DNA of 64,000 nt from Oryzobacter telluris (GTDB taxonomy: Bacteria; Actinomycetota; Actinomycetes; Actinomycetales; Dermatophilaceae), in NCBI RefSeq assembly GCF_043099285.1, contig NZ_CP170723.1, positions 2,232,001 through 2,296,000 of the forward strand, given 5' to 3'. A program made the position numbers and the translations under genes. This document shows, piece after piece, positions 45,706 to 54,452 of this stretch. The notes below the pieces were generated by a model. It was not told the origin of the DNA and did not search any database. It saw only the letters and a program-made list of their open reading frames with translations. How positions within the stretch are numbered: position 1 is the first letter of the stretch; every line of letters starts with the position of its first letter.

Positions 45706-46128
45706 GTGGAAGACCTCGATCGTCGAATCGTCGACCTCCTCGCCAAGGACGGCAGGATCAGCTACACCGACCTCGGCAAGGCGCTCGGCATGTCCACCTC
45801 AGCCGTGCACCAACGCGTGCGTCGGCTCGAGCAGCGGGGCGTGGTCAAGGGGTACACCGCCAAGCTCGACCACCAGGCCCTCGGCCAGCAGATCACCGCG
45901 TTCATCTCCATCACGCCGATCGACCCCGCCGCACCCGACGACATCCCCGACCGGCTGCGCGACATCAGGGCCATCGAGGAGTGCCACTCCGTCGCCGGCG
46001 ACGAGAACTACATCCTCAAGGTGCGCGTCGCGACCCCGAGCGAGCTCGAGGACCTCATCGCCCAGGTGCGCGGCGCCGCGCACGTCAGCACCCGCACCAC
46101 GGTCGTCCTCTCCACCCCCTGGGAGTGA
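45706..46128 (+). CDS. Lrp/AsnC family transcriptional regulator
   Basis: A 140-residue regulator. It has an N-terminal helix-turn-helix (DRRIVDLLAKDGRISYTDLGKAL, with recognition helix STSAVHQRVRRLEQRG) and a C-terminal RAM ligand-binding domain (about residues 65-140). Family members respond to amino acids. The GTG 45706 has TACCCT six bases upstream. It lies just before the kam genes, which makes it a candidate regulator of lysine degradation; this is inference. Confidence 0.9.
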   Translation: MEDLDRRIVDLLAKDGRISYTDLGKALGMSTSAVHQRVRRLEQRGVVKGYTAKLDHQALGQQITAFISITPIDPAAPDDIPDRLRDIRAIEECHSVAGDENYILKVRVATPSELEDLIAQVRGAAHVSTRTTVVLSTPWE

Positions 46129-46137
46129 CCCGGGCCC

Positions 46138-46623
46138 TCAGCGGGCGATGTCGGCCACGGTCGCGCCGGTGACCGCGACGAGGTCGATGGGGGAGAGGCC
46201 GAGGTCGAGGCCGCGTCGCCCTCCGGAGACGTAGACGACGTCGAACAGCTCGGCGCTCTCGTCGACCACGGTCGGCAGCGCGCGCTTCTGCCCCACGGGG
46301 GAGATGCCGCCGAGGACGTAGCCCGAGGACCGCTGCGCCGCAGCCGGATCCGCCATCGACACCTTCTTGGCACCGATGGCTCCCGCCATCGCCTTGAGGT
46401 CGAGGGAACCCGCGACCGGGACGACGGCGACGGCCAGCCCGGCGCCGGTGTCGACGACGAGCGTCTTGAACACCTGCTCCGCCGGCAGCCCGAGCACCTC
46501 GGCGGCCTCGAGCCCGAAGGACCGTGCGGAGGGGTCGTGCTCGTAGGTGTGCTGGGTGAACGCGACTCCTGCCGCGGTGAGGGCGACGGTCGCCGGCGTG
46601 CCGGAGGCTTCTCGGTGGGCCAC
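46138..46623 (-). CDS. Cys-tRNA(Pro) deacylase-like protein (YbaK/EbsC)
   Basis: A 161-residue protein of the YbaK/ProX editing family that hydrolyses mischarged Cys-tRNA(Pro). The conserved blocks are FTQHTYEHDPSA, AEQVFKTLVVDTG, KVSMADPAAAQRSSGYVLGGISPVG and the LFDVVYVSGGRRG end. The start GTG 46623 has TAGCCT six bases upstream. It converges on the Lrp/AsnC gene with a 9 bp gap. A role in translation quality control is expected from the family. Confidence 0.88.
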   Translation of the reverse strand: MAHREASGTPATVALTAAGVAFTQHTYEHDPSARSFGLEAAEVLGLPAEQVFKTLVVDTGAGLAVAVVPVAGSLDLKAMAGAIGAKKVSMADPAAAQRSSGYVLGGISPVGQKRALPTVVDESAELFDVVYVSGGRRGLDLGLSPIDLVAVTGATVADIAR

Positions 46624-46656
46624 GGCCCGAGGCTACGGCCACCATCCCGCGACGTC

Positions 46657-46715
46657 TTGCGAACCACCCACCTCCAGGGCCGTCCAGGACGGCGATCGAG
46701 GTGGGTGGTTCGCAA
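46657..46715. terminator. Nested inverted repeat behind kamA
   Basis: A perfect 18 bp outer stem (46657-46674 with 46698-46715) encloses a second palindrome, GCCGTCC-A-GGACGGC (46679-46693). It begins 39 bases beyond the kamA stop codon and lies before the YbaK gene on the same strand. It lacks a U-tract. It may terminate the kamA transcript or protect its 3' end. Confidence 0.5.
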
Positions 46716-46754
46716 TCAGTCGGATGGAGGGAGGTCGACTGTTACCTCGCGACG

Positions 46755-48203
46755 TCAGAAGGCGAGGTCCTTGGCCGACGCCGCGCGGCTCGCACCGGCA
46801 CCGACGAGGGCGGCCTCGTGGACCTCGGCCTCGTCGTGCTGCGCACGCCACCACGCCTGGCCCTCGGCGGGGAGGGTGTAGATCGGGTCGTGGTAGACGT
46901 ACTCGCGCGACAGGGCCTGCTCGTCGGTGGCCTCGATCGAGGTGCGGTAGTGCTTGCGCCAGAACGACATCCCGCGCACCTTGTCGTAGGTCTCGACCTG
47001 GTGCACCCAGCGCTTCCCGACGAACGGGACGTCGCAGACGATGCGCGGCGTGGCGAACCCGGGGAGGTAGCCCATGATCGCGTGCTGCAGCTCCTGCGCC
47101 TCGCGCAGCGAGACCCGCCAGTGCTCGGAGAACGGGATCATGTCGCACATGTAGAAGTAGTACGGCGTGATCATGGCCTCGTCCTGGAGGGCGAAGCAGA
47201 GGTCGAGCAGCGCCTCGGGGGAGTTGTTGACCCCCCGCATGAGGACGCCCTGGTTGCGCACGTCGCGCACGCCCGCCTCGAGCATCGTCGTGGCCGCCTT
47301 GGCGACCAGCGGGGTCACCGACTGCGCGGCGTTGACGTGCGTGTGGATGGCCAGCGACACCCCGCGCGAGCGCGCCCGCGCGGACACGCGCGCCACGCCC
47401 TCGACGACATCGGGCTGGAGCCAGTGCTGCGGCAGACCCATGAGCGCCTTGGTGGCGAGCCGGATGTCGCGGATGGTCGGGACCTCGAGGAGCCGGTCGA
47501 GGAAGGCCTCGAGGTTCTTCCACGGCATGTTCGCGACGTCGCCCCCTGACACGACGACGTCGCGAACACCCGGGGTCCGGTGCAGGTAGTCGAGCATCGC
47601 CGCGTAGCGGTCGACCGGCTTGCCCGCGAGCTTGAGCTTGGCCACCTGCGGGGTGGAGTTGCCGACGAGGTCCATGCGCGTGCAGTGGCCGCAGTACTGC
47701 GGACACGTCGGCAGCATCTCGGCGAGGACCTTGGTGGGGTAGCGGTGGGTGAGCCCCTCGACCGCCCACATGTCGTGCTCGTGGAGGGAGTCGCGGGTGG
47801 CGAAGGGGTGGCTCGGCCAGTCGGTGCGGCGGTCGGAGAACACCGGGAACATGTAGCGACGCACCGGGTCGGCGTAGAACGCGTCGGTGAACTCGGCGCC
47901 CGCGCTCGGCATGGGGTCGTGGGTGGCGGGGACCATCGTGTTGACCATCTGCGGCGGGACGAGCATCGACATCGTCGCCCTCTCGGCCTGGTCGCGCTCG
48001 AGGTCGGCGTAGAAGCGGTCCTCGAGGAGGTCGCCCATCACGGCGCGCAGCTGACCCACGTTCTTCACGCAGTGCGCGCGCTGCCACTGGGCGTCGGCCC
48101 ACTCGGCGGCGGTGACCTCACGCCATCCGGGCAGTCGGGTCCAGTCGGGCTCAATCAGCTCACGCCGCCGGTAGGCGTACGGCTGGTCGATGATCGTCGT
48201 CAT
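46755..48203 (-). CDS. kamA: Lysine 2,3-aminomutase (KamA-type radical SAM enzyme)
   Basis: A 482-residue radical-SAM, PLP-dependent enzyme expected to convert L-lysine to L-beta-lysine. The cluster motif is CPQYCGHC (Cys-x3-Cys-x2-Cys). The family segments VSGGDVANMPW, IRLATKALMGLPQHW and PYYFYMCDMIPFSEHWR are clear. It is longer than the clostridial enzyme (about 416). I use ATG 48203 (seventh codon of the open frame) because TATCCT lies seven bases upstream. EF-P lysylation also uses a KamA relative (EpmB), but the neighbouring kdd and kamDE genes favour catabolism. Confidence 0.88.
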   Translation of the reverse strand: MTTIIDQPYAYRRRELIEPDWTRLPGWREVTAAEWADAQWQRAHCVKNVGQLRAVMGDLLEDRFYADLERDQAERATMSMLVPPQMVNTMVPATHDPMPSAGAEFTDAFYADPVRRYMFPVFSDRRTDWPSHPFATRDSLHEHDMWAVEGLTHRYPTKVLAEMLPTCPQYCGHCTRMDLVGNSTPQVAKLKLAGKPVDRYAAMLDYLHRTPGVRDVVVSGGDVANMPWKNLEAFLDRLLEVPTIRDIRLATKALMGLPQHWLQPDVVEGVARVSARARSRGVSLAIHTHVNAAQSVTPLVAKAATTMLEAGVRDVRNQGVLMRGVNNSPEALLDLCFALQDEAMITPYYFYMCDMIPFSEHWRVSLREAQELQHAIMGYLPGFATPRIVCDVPFVGKRWVHQVETYDKVRGMSFWRKHYRTSIEATDEQALSREYVYHDPIYTLPAEGQAWWRAQHDEAEVHEAALVGAGASRAASAKDLAF

Positions 48204-48291
48204 GGGTGGCAGGATACGCAATGGATGACGCCCACGTCACGCTCTCACCGCAAATACTGCGGCCGCGTGTCGGATGACGAGGAGATTCTTG

Positions 48292-49350
48292 ATGCGCACC
48301 ACTCCGTCCTCCCCGGTCGGCCTGCACCGGGTGACCGAGCCCGCCGGAGCGGCCCTGCCCCAGGCCGCCCGCGTCCTCGACGCCGGCCCCGAGCTGTGGC
48401 CCGACGAGGTCCGCATCGACGTCGAGACGCTCAACCTCGACGCCGCCTCGTTCCGCCAGCTCAGCGAGAAGCACGAGGGCGACGGAGCCGCCGTGCGCGC
48501 CGAGGTGCTCGCGATCGTCGCCGAGCGCGGAAAGATGCAGAACCCGGTCACCGGCTCGGGCGGCATGCTCATCGGCACGGTGGCCGAGGTCGGCCCCGAG
48601 TCGCCGCTCGGCCTCACCGCGGGCGACCGGGTGGCCACACTCGTGTCCCTCTCCCTGACCCCGCTCACCCTCACCGACGGCCTCGAGCGCTGGGACGGGC
48701 GCTCCGAGCGCGTCCCCGCCGCCGGCACGGCGGTCCTCTTCGGCCGCTCCATCGCCGCGCGCCTGCCCGTGGACCTCACGCCCGACCTCGCCCTCATGGT
48801 CATGGACGTCTGCGGCGCACCGGCGCTCGTCACCCGCGTCGTCGCCGACCACGTCGCGCGGGGGAGCGCACCCACCGTGGCCGTGCTCGGGGCGGCCGGC
48901 AAGTCCGGGTCGCTGTCGCTCGCCGCGGCCCGCGCCGCTGGAGCCGGCCGCACCATCGGCGTGGTGCCGTTCGAGGCCGAGGCCGCCCGGCTGCGCCCCA
49001 CCGGCCTCGCCGACGAGGTCGTCATCGCCGACGCCCGGTCCCCGCTGGGGCTCTCGGAGGCCGTGGCGGCCGCGGGCGGACCGGCCGACGTCACCGTCGT
49101 CTGCGTCGACGTCCCCGGCTGCGAGCAGCCGGCCATCCTCGCCACCGCCCAGGGCGGCACGATCATCTACTTCTCCATGGCCACGAGCTTCTCGGCCGCG
49201 GCGCTGGGTGCCGAGGGGCTGGCCGCCGACGTCACGATGCTCGTCGGCAACGGGTTCGTCCCGGGTCACGCCGACCTCGCCCTCGACCTCCTGCGCGGCA
49301 CGCCGGCGGTGCGCTCGCTCTTCGAGTCCCGCCTCGCCGCGGAGGCGTAG
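48292..49350 (+). CDS. kdd: L-erythro-3,5-diaminohexanoate dehydrogenase
   Basis: A 352-residue NAD-dependent dehydrogenase of the medium-chain type that oxidises 3,5-diaminohexanoate to 3-keto-5-aminohexanoate in lysine fermentation. The N-terminus (GLHRVTEPAGAALPQAA) and NPVTGSGGMLIGTVAEVG are characteristic of KDD rather than ordinary alcohol dehydrogenases. The Rossmann part carries VAVLGAAGKSGSLSLAAA. ATG 48292 is chosen over 48274 because GAGGAG is seven bases upstream. It is divergent from kamA. Confidence 0.85.
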   Translation: MRTTPSSPVGLHRVTEPAGAALPQAARVLDAGPELWPDEVRIDVETLNLDAASFRQLSEKHEGDGAAVRAEVLAIVAERGKMQNPVTGSGGMLIGTVAEVGPESPLGLTAGDRVATLVSLSLTPLTLTDGLERWDGRSERVPAAGTAVLFGRSIAARLPVDLTPDLALMVMDVCGAPALVTRVVADHVARGSAPTVAVLGAAGKSGSLSLAAARAAGAGRTIGVVPFEAEAARLRPTGLADEVVIADARSPLGLSEAVAAAGGPADVTVVCVDVPGCEQPAILATAQGGTIIYFSMATSFSAAALGAEGLAADVTMLVGNGFVPGHADLALDLLRGTPAVRSLFESRLAAEA

Positions 49351-49375
49351 CCGCACCCCTCCTAGAGTGGCGCGC

Positions 49376-50929
49376 ATGCCGACGACCCTCTACCGCCGCG
49401 GGCGGGTCCGGACCCCCGACCACCCGGGCGCCACGGCCCTCGTCGTCGGGGACCAGGGCACGCTCGTGTGGCTGGGCGACGAGGCCGGCGCCGACACCCA
49501 CGCTCCGGTCGTCGACCACGTCGTCGACCTCGACGGCGCCCTCGTCCTGCCGGGCTTCGTCGACGCCCACGCCCACGTCTCGCACACCGGCCTCGGGCTG
49601 CGCAGCGTCGACCTCGCGGGCACCCGCACGGTCACCGAGGCCCTCGACCTGATCGCCGGGGCGGCCCGCGCCGGTCGCGGCCGCCCGGTCTTCGCCCACG
49701 GCTGGCAGGAGCAGGACTGGACCGGCGGCCGGCCGATGACGCGCCGCGAGCTCGACCGCGCCAGCGCCGGCGGAGTCGTCTACGCCTCGCGCATCGACGG
49801 CCACTCGGCCGTGGCCTCGAGCGCCCTCGTCGCCGCCTCCGGGGCCGACCACCTCGACGGCTGGTCCGACGACGGCTTCCTCGTGCGCGACGCGAAGAAC
49901 GCCGCCCGCGCCGCGTTCGACGGCTCGCGCACCGGTACCCAACGCCGCGAGGACGTCGAGCTCGCCCTGCGCACCGCCGCCGCCCAGGGTGTCGTCGCCG
50001 TGCACGAGTGCGGCGGGCCCCTGCTCACCTCCGCCGACGACTTCGCCGACGTCCTCGCGCTCGGCGCCCGGCCGGACCTCCCGGCCACGGTCGGCTACTG
50101 GGCCGAAGCCGTGTCCGAGCCGGAGCAGGCCCGCGCCCTCGTGGCCCTGCACGGCGCCCACGGGCTGGCCGGTGACCTCAACGTCGACGGCTCCATCGGG
50201 TCGCACACCGCGCTGCTGCGCGCCGACTACGCCGACGAGCCGGGCTGCCGCGGGACGGCGTACCGCGACGTCGCCGGCGTGCGCGACCACGTCGCGGCGT
50301 GCGCACTCGCCGGCGTGCAGAACGGCTTCCACGTCATCGGCGACGCGGGCCTCGACCTCGTGCTCGAGGGCTACGAGGCGGCCGCCGCCCTCGTGGGCGC
50401 CGATGTCGTCCGCGCCTCGCGCCCGCGTCTCGAGCACGCGGAGATGCTCGACACCGAGGGCGTGCGCCGGATGGCGCGCCTCGGCATCGCCGCGAGCGTC
50501 CAGCCCGCGTTCGACGCCGCGTGGGGCGGCCCCGAGGGGATGTACGCCCAGCGGCTCGGGCCGGAGCGCGTCCCGGGCATCAACCCGTTCGCGACGATGG
50601 CCCGCGAGGGCGTTGCCCTGGCCTTCGGGTCCGACGCACCGGTCACCGCCTTCTCGCCGTGGGCCGGCATCCGCGCCGCGGCCGACCACCGCGACCCCGA
50701 CCAGCGGGTCGACGTCGCCACCGCGCTCGACGCCCACACCCGGGGCGGGTGGGCCGCGGCGGGCGCCGACGGGGGAGTCCTGCGCGTCGGCGCGGCCGCG
50801 ACGTTCGCGGCCTGGGCCGTCACGGCCACGGACGGCGACGGGCTGCCCGTGGTCGGGGGAGGGGCGCCCCTGCCGATCCTCCGGATGACGGTGGCGGACG
50901 GCGTCGTCCTCCACGACACCCGAGCCTGA
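49376..50929 (+). CDS. Amidohydrolase family protein (YtcJ-like)
   Basis: A 517-residue metal-dependent hydrolase. An N-terminal small beta domain precedes LPGFVDAHAHVSHTG, which holds the HxH metal ligands. Later come HVIGDAG, the HAEM segment and FGSDAPVTAFSP with the catalytic Asp. YtcJ-like enzymes hydrolyse N-acyl or amide bonds; the substrate is unknown. TAGAGT is seven bases before ATG 49376, 25 bp behind kdd, so it may be co-expressed with the lysine genes. It is not a known member of the pathway. Confidence 0.85.
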   Translation: MPTTLYRRGRVRTPDHPGATALVVGDQGTLVWLGDEAGADTHAPVVDHVVDLDGALVLPGFVDAHAHVSHTGLGLRSVDLAGTRTVTEALDLIAGAARAGRGRPVFAHGWQEQDWTGGRPMTRRELDRASAGGVVYASRIDGHSAVASSALVAASGADHLDGWSDDGFLVRDAKNAARAAFDGSRTGTQRREDVELALRTAAAQGVVAVHECGGPLLTSADDFADVLALGARPDLPATVGYWAEAVSEPEQARALVALHGAHGLAGDLNVDGSIGSHTALLRADYADEPGCRGTAYRDVAGVRDHVAACALAGVQNGFHVIGDAGLDLVLEGYEAAAALVGADVVRASRPRLEHAEMLDTEGVRRMARLGIAASVQPAFDAAWGGPEGMYAQRLGPERVPGINPFATMAREGVALAFGSDAPVTAFSPWAGIRAAADHRDPDQRVDVATALDAHTRGGWAAAGADGGVLRVGAAATFAAWAVTATDGDGLPVVGGGAPLPILRMTVADGVVLHDTRA

Positions 50930-50944
50930 CCCAGCGACGCAGCG

Positions 50945-51529
50945 TCAGGCCTCGCCCTCCGGCGCCCCCACCCGGAACACCGCCAGGAGCTGGGCCAGCG
51001 TGACGTAGTACCCGACGAGGACGACGAGCTCGAGCAGCACCGGCTCACCCAGCGCGTCCACGGCCGCGGCGTACGCCACGTCGTCGAGGGGGTCGCGCGC
51101 GACGAGGCGGTCCACGAGGTCGACCACTGCCGCCTCACCGGCATCGACGCCCTCACGGGACGCGAACGTCCCCGAGGCGACCGCCGCCAGCTCGGCGTCG
51201 TCGAGACCGACCGCCGCGCCGACGAGCTCGTGCGCGAACCGCTCGAACGCGCTGTCGGTGAGGGCGGCGACCCGCAGGATCGCGAGCTCCCTCGCCCTGG
51301 CGGTCAGCGAGGTCTCGTACCGCACCGCCGACCCCAGGGCCTGCAGCGGCAGCCCGAGGTGGGGTGCGTGCAGCATCAGGCCGAAGGGCCCCCGCAGGGA
51401 GCCGTCGGTCGCCTCGATCGAGAAGGCCTGTGGCCCGGACGCGCGCGGGCCGCCGAGGATCGCGTCGTGCACCTCCCTGGACCGGGGATCGGTGAAGGGG
51501 GGCACCAACCGGGGCAGTCGCTCGCTCAC
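50945..51529 (-). CDS. Carboxymuconolactone decarboxylase-like (AhpD-fold) protein
   Basis: A 194-residue helical protein of the CMD/AhpD fold, with TARARELAILRVAALTDSAFERFAHE-type helices (about residues 75-105) and a C-terminal LVVLVGYYVTLAQLLAVF helix. The redox CxxC of AhpD is absent, so it is more like the decarboxylase branch. GTG 51529 gives family length; the longer frame is unsupported. It sits between the amidohydrolase and kamD on the opposite strand. Function in the pathway is unknown. Confidence 0.72.
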   Translation of the reverse strand: MSERLPRLVPPFTDPRSREVHDAILGGPRASGPQAFSIEATDGSLRGPFGLMLHAPHLGLPLQALGSAVRYETSLTARARELAILRVAALTDSAFERFAHELVGAAVGLDDAELAAVASGTFASREGVDAGEAAVVDLVDRLVARDPLDDVAYAAAVDALGEPVLLELVVLVGYYVTLAQLLAVFRVGAPEGEA

Positions 51530-51680
51530 CTCGCCACCCTGACACGCGCCGAGGGCCGGCGGGGGAGTCCCCACCGGCCGTCGTGCGGAGCAGCGTCAGC
51601 CGCCGCGCGCGATCCAGAGGATCTCCGGCCGCACCCCCGAGTGGGCGCAAGTCCTCCGGCGGAGTTGCTAGATTGACGCC

Positions 51681-53279
51681 GTGTCTCCACGTCGTCCCGC
51701 GCTCCTCGACCTCGACCCGGCGACCGTCCGCCGGGCCCGCACCCTCGCCCGCAAGGCCGGCAAGCCGGTCGTCGACCTCGCCCGGAGCCACACCACGGTG
51801 TCGGTCGAGCGGGCGACGCTGCGCCTCGCCGGCCTGTCCGGCGCCGACCACGAGAACGTCCCGTGGGTCAACCACCTCGTCGACGCCGTCCGGGGGAGCG
51901 TGGGCCTCGAGCACGGGGTCACCACCCCCGTCTGGGACGCCCTGCGCCGTGGCGAGGCCCCTGACCTGCTGACCCTCGCGCAGAAGGCGTCGAGCGGCTC
52001 GGTGCAGTTCCGCCTCCCCGAGGGCCGCGACCTCACCGGCACCCGCAAGGCCGCCCGCACCGCCGTCGCGAAGGGCCTGCGCACCGTCGACCGCCAGCGC
52101 GCCGCACGCGACCGCCTCATCACGAGGCACGGCAACCCGAAGCGCACCCCGTGGATCTACCTCATCGTCGCCACCGGCGACATCTACGAGGACATCCCGC
52201 AGGCGCAGGCGGCCGCGCGCGAGGGCGCCGACGTCATCGCCGTCATCCGCTCCACCGGCCAGAGCCTGCTCGACTTCGTGCCCGAGGGCGCCACCCGCGA
52301 GGGCTACGCCGGCACCTACGCCACCCAGGAGAACTTCCGCCTCATGCGGGCGGCCCTGGACGAGACGAGCAAGGAGCTCGGCCGCTACGTCCGGCTCACG
52401 AACTACGCGAGCGGCCTGTGCATGCCCGAGATCGCGGCCCTGGCCGGCCTCGAGCGGCTCGACATGATGCTCAACGACTCGATGTACGGGATCCTCTTCC
52501 GCGACATCAACCCGATCCGCACCTTCGTCGACCAGCGCTTCAGCCGCCAGGTCCACGCGCGCGCCGGCATCATCATCAACACCGGCGAGGACAACTACCT
52601 CACCACCGCCGACGCGATCGAGGCCGCGCACACCGTCACGGTGAGCCAGCTGCTCAACGAGTACTTCGCCAAGGAGGCCGGCCTCGAGGACTGGCAGCTG
52701 GGCCTGGGCCACGCCTTCGAGATCAACCCCGAGGTGCCCGACAGCTTCCGCCTCGAGCTCGCCCACGCCCTCCTCGCCCGCCAGCTCTTCCCCGACGCCC
52801 CGCTGAAGTGGATGCCACCGACGAAGCACATGACCGGCGACGTCTTCCGTGGCTACCTCCTCGACGGGTTCTTCAACCTCGTCGGCGCGATGACCGGCCA
52901 GGGCATCCTCCTCGTCGGGATGATGACCGAGGCCGTCGTCACGCCGTGGCTCTCCGACCGCGACCTCGCGCTGCAGAACGTCCGCTACGTCCTCGACGCC
53001 GCTGGCGGGCTCACCGAGGACTTCCACCCGCCGCGCGACGGGCTGATCCAGACCCGTGCCCGCCAGGTGCTGGGGGAGGCCGTCGACCTCCTCGACGCCA
53101 TCGTCTCCGACACCGACACCGCGGGCGACCCCCCGCTGCTCGCCGCCATCGCCGACGGCACCTTCGGCTCGATGAAGCGCCCCGCCACCAAGGGCAAGGG
53201 GCTCGACGGCGTGGTCCGCAAGGCCGAGGGGTACGACAACCCCGCGACGACGATGCTCGAGGAAGGGGCGACCCGATGA
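51681..53279 (+). CDS. kamD: Beta-lysine/D-lysine 5,6-aminomutase alpha subunit
   Basis: This 532-residue subunit of the adenosylcobalamin- and PLP-dependent 5,6-aminomutase (clostridial KamD about 516) holds the active-site barrel. Conserved regions include STGQSLLDFVPEGATREGYAG, YATQENFRLMR, NDSMYGILFRDIN and KWMPPTKHMTGD. The enzyme moves the terminal amino group of beta-lysine to carbon 5. The start GTG 51681 has TAGATT six bases upstream. The stop overlaps kamE by 4 bp (ATGA). Confidence 0.93.
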   Translation: MSPRRPALLDLDPATVRRARTLARKAGKPVVDLARSHTTVSVERATLRLAGLSGADHENVPWVNHLVDAVRGSVGLEHGVTTPVWDALRRGEAPDLLTLAQKASSGSVQFRLPEGRDLTGTRKAARTAVAKGLRTVDRQRAARDRLITRHGNPKRTPWIYLIVATGDIYEDIPQAQAAAREGADVIAVIRSTGQSLLDFVPEGATREGYAGTYATQENFRLMRAALDETSKELGRYVRLTNYASGLCMPEIAALAGLERLDMMLNDSMYGILFRDINPIRTFVDQRFSRQVHARAGIIINTGEDNYLTTADAIEAAHTVTVSQLLNEYFAKEAGLEDWQLGLGHAFEINPEVPDSFRLELAHALLARQLFPDAPLKWMPPTKHMTGDVFRGYLLDGFFNLVGAMTGQGILLVGMMTEAVVTPWLSDRDLALQNVRYVLDAAGGLTEDFHPPRDGLIQTRARQVLGEAVDLLDAIVSDTDTAGDPPLLAAIADGTFGSMKRPATKGKGLDGVVRKAEGYDNPATTMLEEGATR

Positions 53280-54052
53280 GCGCGACTCCCGGCCCGATCG
53301 TGCGTCCCTACGGCGACGCCACCGGCGACGGCATGGTGCAGGTGTCCTTCACCCTGCCCCTTCCGCACGACAAGCGCGCCGAGGGCGCGGCCCTCCAGCT
53401 CGCCGCGAAGATGGGGATGGAGCCCGCCCTCCTCGTGCACGCCAAGCCGATCGGCGACGACTTCACCTTCTTCGTCGTCTACGGCTCGGTCACCCACCTC
53501 GTCGACGTCCGCGAGGTGCAGGTCATCGAGCGCGAGTTCCCGCTGCTGACCTCCAAGGAGGTCAACGGCGAGATCAAGAAGAAGCTGCGCCGCAAGCTCG
53601 TCGTCGTCGGCGCCTGCATCGGCACCGACGCGCACACGGTCGGCATCGACGCGATCCTCAACATCAAGGGGTTCGCGGGGGAGAAGGGCCTGGAGTACTA
53701 CCGGGAGATGACCGTGGTGAACCTCGGCGCCCAGGTGCTCGTCCCCGAGCTCGTCAACACCGCGCGCGAGGTCCGCGCCGACGCCGTCCTGGTCTCCCAG
53801 GTCGTCACCCAGCGCGACGCCCACATCCACAACACCACCGCGATGTCGGCGGCCTTCCGTGAGGCGTTCCCCGCGGGCGAGGTGCCGCTCCTCGTCGTCG
53901 GCGGGCCGCGCTTCGAGGAGGGGTCGGCGGCGAGCCTGGGCGTCGACCGGATCTTCGGCCGCGGCACCACGCCGGGCGAGGTGGCGTCCTACCTCGTGCA
54001 CCAGCTCGTCACCCCCCGTACCGCCCCCGAGCCGAGAGGACAGCAGCGATGA
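53276..54052 (+). CDS. kamE: Beta-lysine 5,6-aminomutase beta subunit (B12-binding)
   Basis: This 258-residue subunit carries the Rossmann-type cobalamin domain with the DxHxxG motif at residues 118-123 (DAHTVG). The lysine of the following NIKG (residue 131) is, by position, the candidate that binds PLP; that assignment is inference. An N-terminal dimerisation region spans about residues 10-95. It is chained by ATGA overlaps to kamD and to the hotdog gene after it, so the three are one translational unit. Confidence 0.93.
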   Translation: MSATPGPIVRPYGDATGDGMVQVSFTLPLPHDKRAEGAALQLAAKMGMEPALLVHAKPIGDDFTFFVVYGSVTHLVDVREVQVIEREFPLLTSKEVNGEIKKKLRRKLVVVGACIGTDAHTVGIDAILNIKGFAGEKGLEYYREMTVVNLGAQVLVPELVNTAREVRADAVLVSQVVTQRDAHIHNTTAMSAAFREAFPAGEVPLLVVGGPRFEEGSAASLGVDRIFGRGTTPGEVASYLVHQLVTPRTAPEPRGQQR

Positions 54053-54438
54053 CCGCCGAGGTCGGCCGCACCGTCACCCACCGCCGCTACGTGCCCTACA
54101 GCCACGCCCACTACGCCGGCAACCTCGTCGACGGCGCCTACAGCCTCGCGGCGTTCGGCGACGTCGCCACGGAGATGTGCATCCTCACCGACGGCGACGA
54201 GGGCCTGTTCGCGTCGTACTCCGACGTGCAGTTCCTCGCGCCGGTGCGCGCGGGCGACGTCATCGAGATCTCGGCGATGCTCGTGCGGGTGGGGAACCGC
54301 TCGCGCGAGATGGCCTTCGAGGTCCGCGTCGTCGGGCGCGGGAACCCCGAGCGGGGGGAGTCGGCGGCCGACGTCCTCGACCCGCCGCTCATCGCCACGA
54401 CGGCCCGGGGGGTCGTCGTGGTGCCTCCAGCCGGGTGA
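54049..54438 (+). CDS. kal: 3-aminobutyryl-CoA ammonia-lyase-like hotdog protein
   Basis: This 129-residue hotdog-fold protein has the family pattern HAHYAGNLVDGAYSLAAFGD, then GDEGLFASYSDVQFLAPVRAGD. In the lysine pathway Kal removes ammonia from 3-aminobutyryl-CoA to give crotonyl-CoA. Length matches (about 126-130). The ATG overlaps the kamE stop by 4 bp. The assignment rests on sequence pattern and on the kam context; other acyl-CoA thioesterase-like roles are possible but less likely. Confidence 0.8.
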   Translation: MTAEVGRTVTHRRYVPYSHAHYAGNLVDGAYSLAAFGDVATEMCILTDGDEGLFASYSDVQFLAPVRAGDVIEISAMLVRVGNRSREMAFEVRVVGRGNPERGESAADVLDPPLIATTARGVVVVPPAG

Positions 54439-54452
54439 CCTACCGTGGGCCC

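Noticed and set aside
46755..48203. KamA as an EpmB-like enzyme for EF-P modification
   Set aside because: No epmA or efp gene is close, and kdd, kamD, kamE and kal are adjacent. The catabolic role fits better, although phylogeny was not run.
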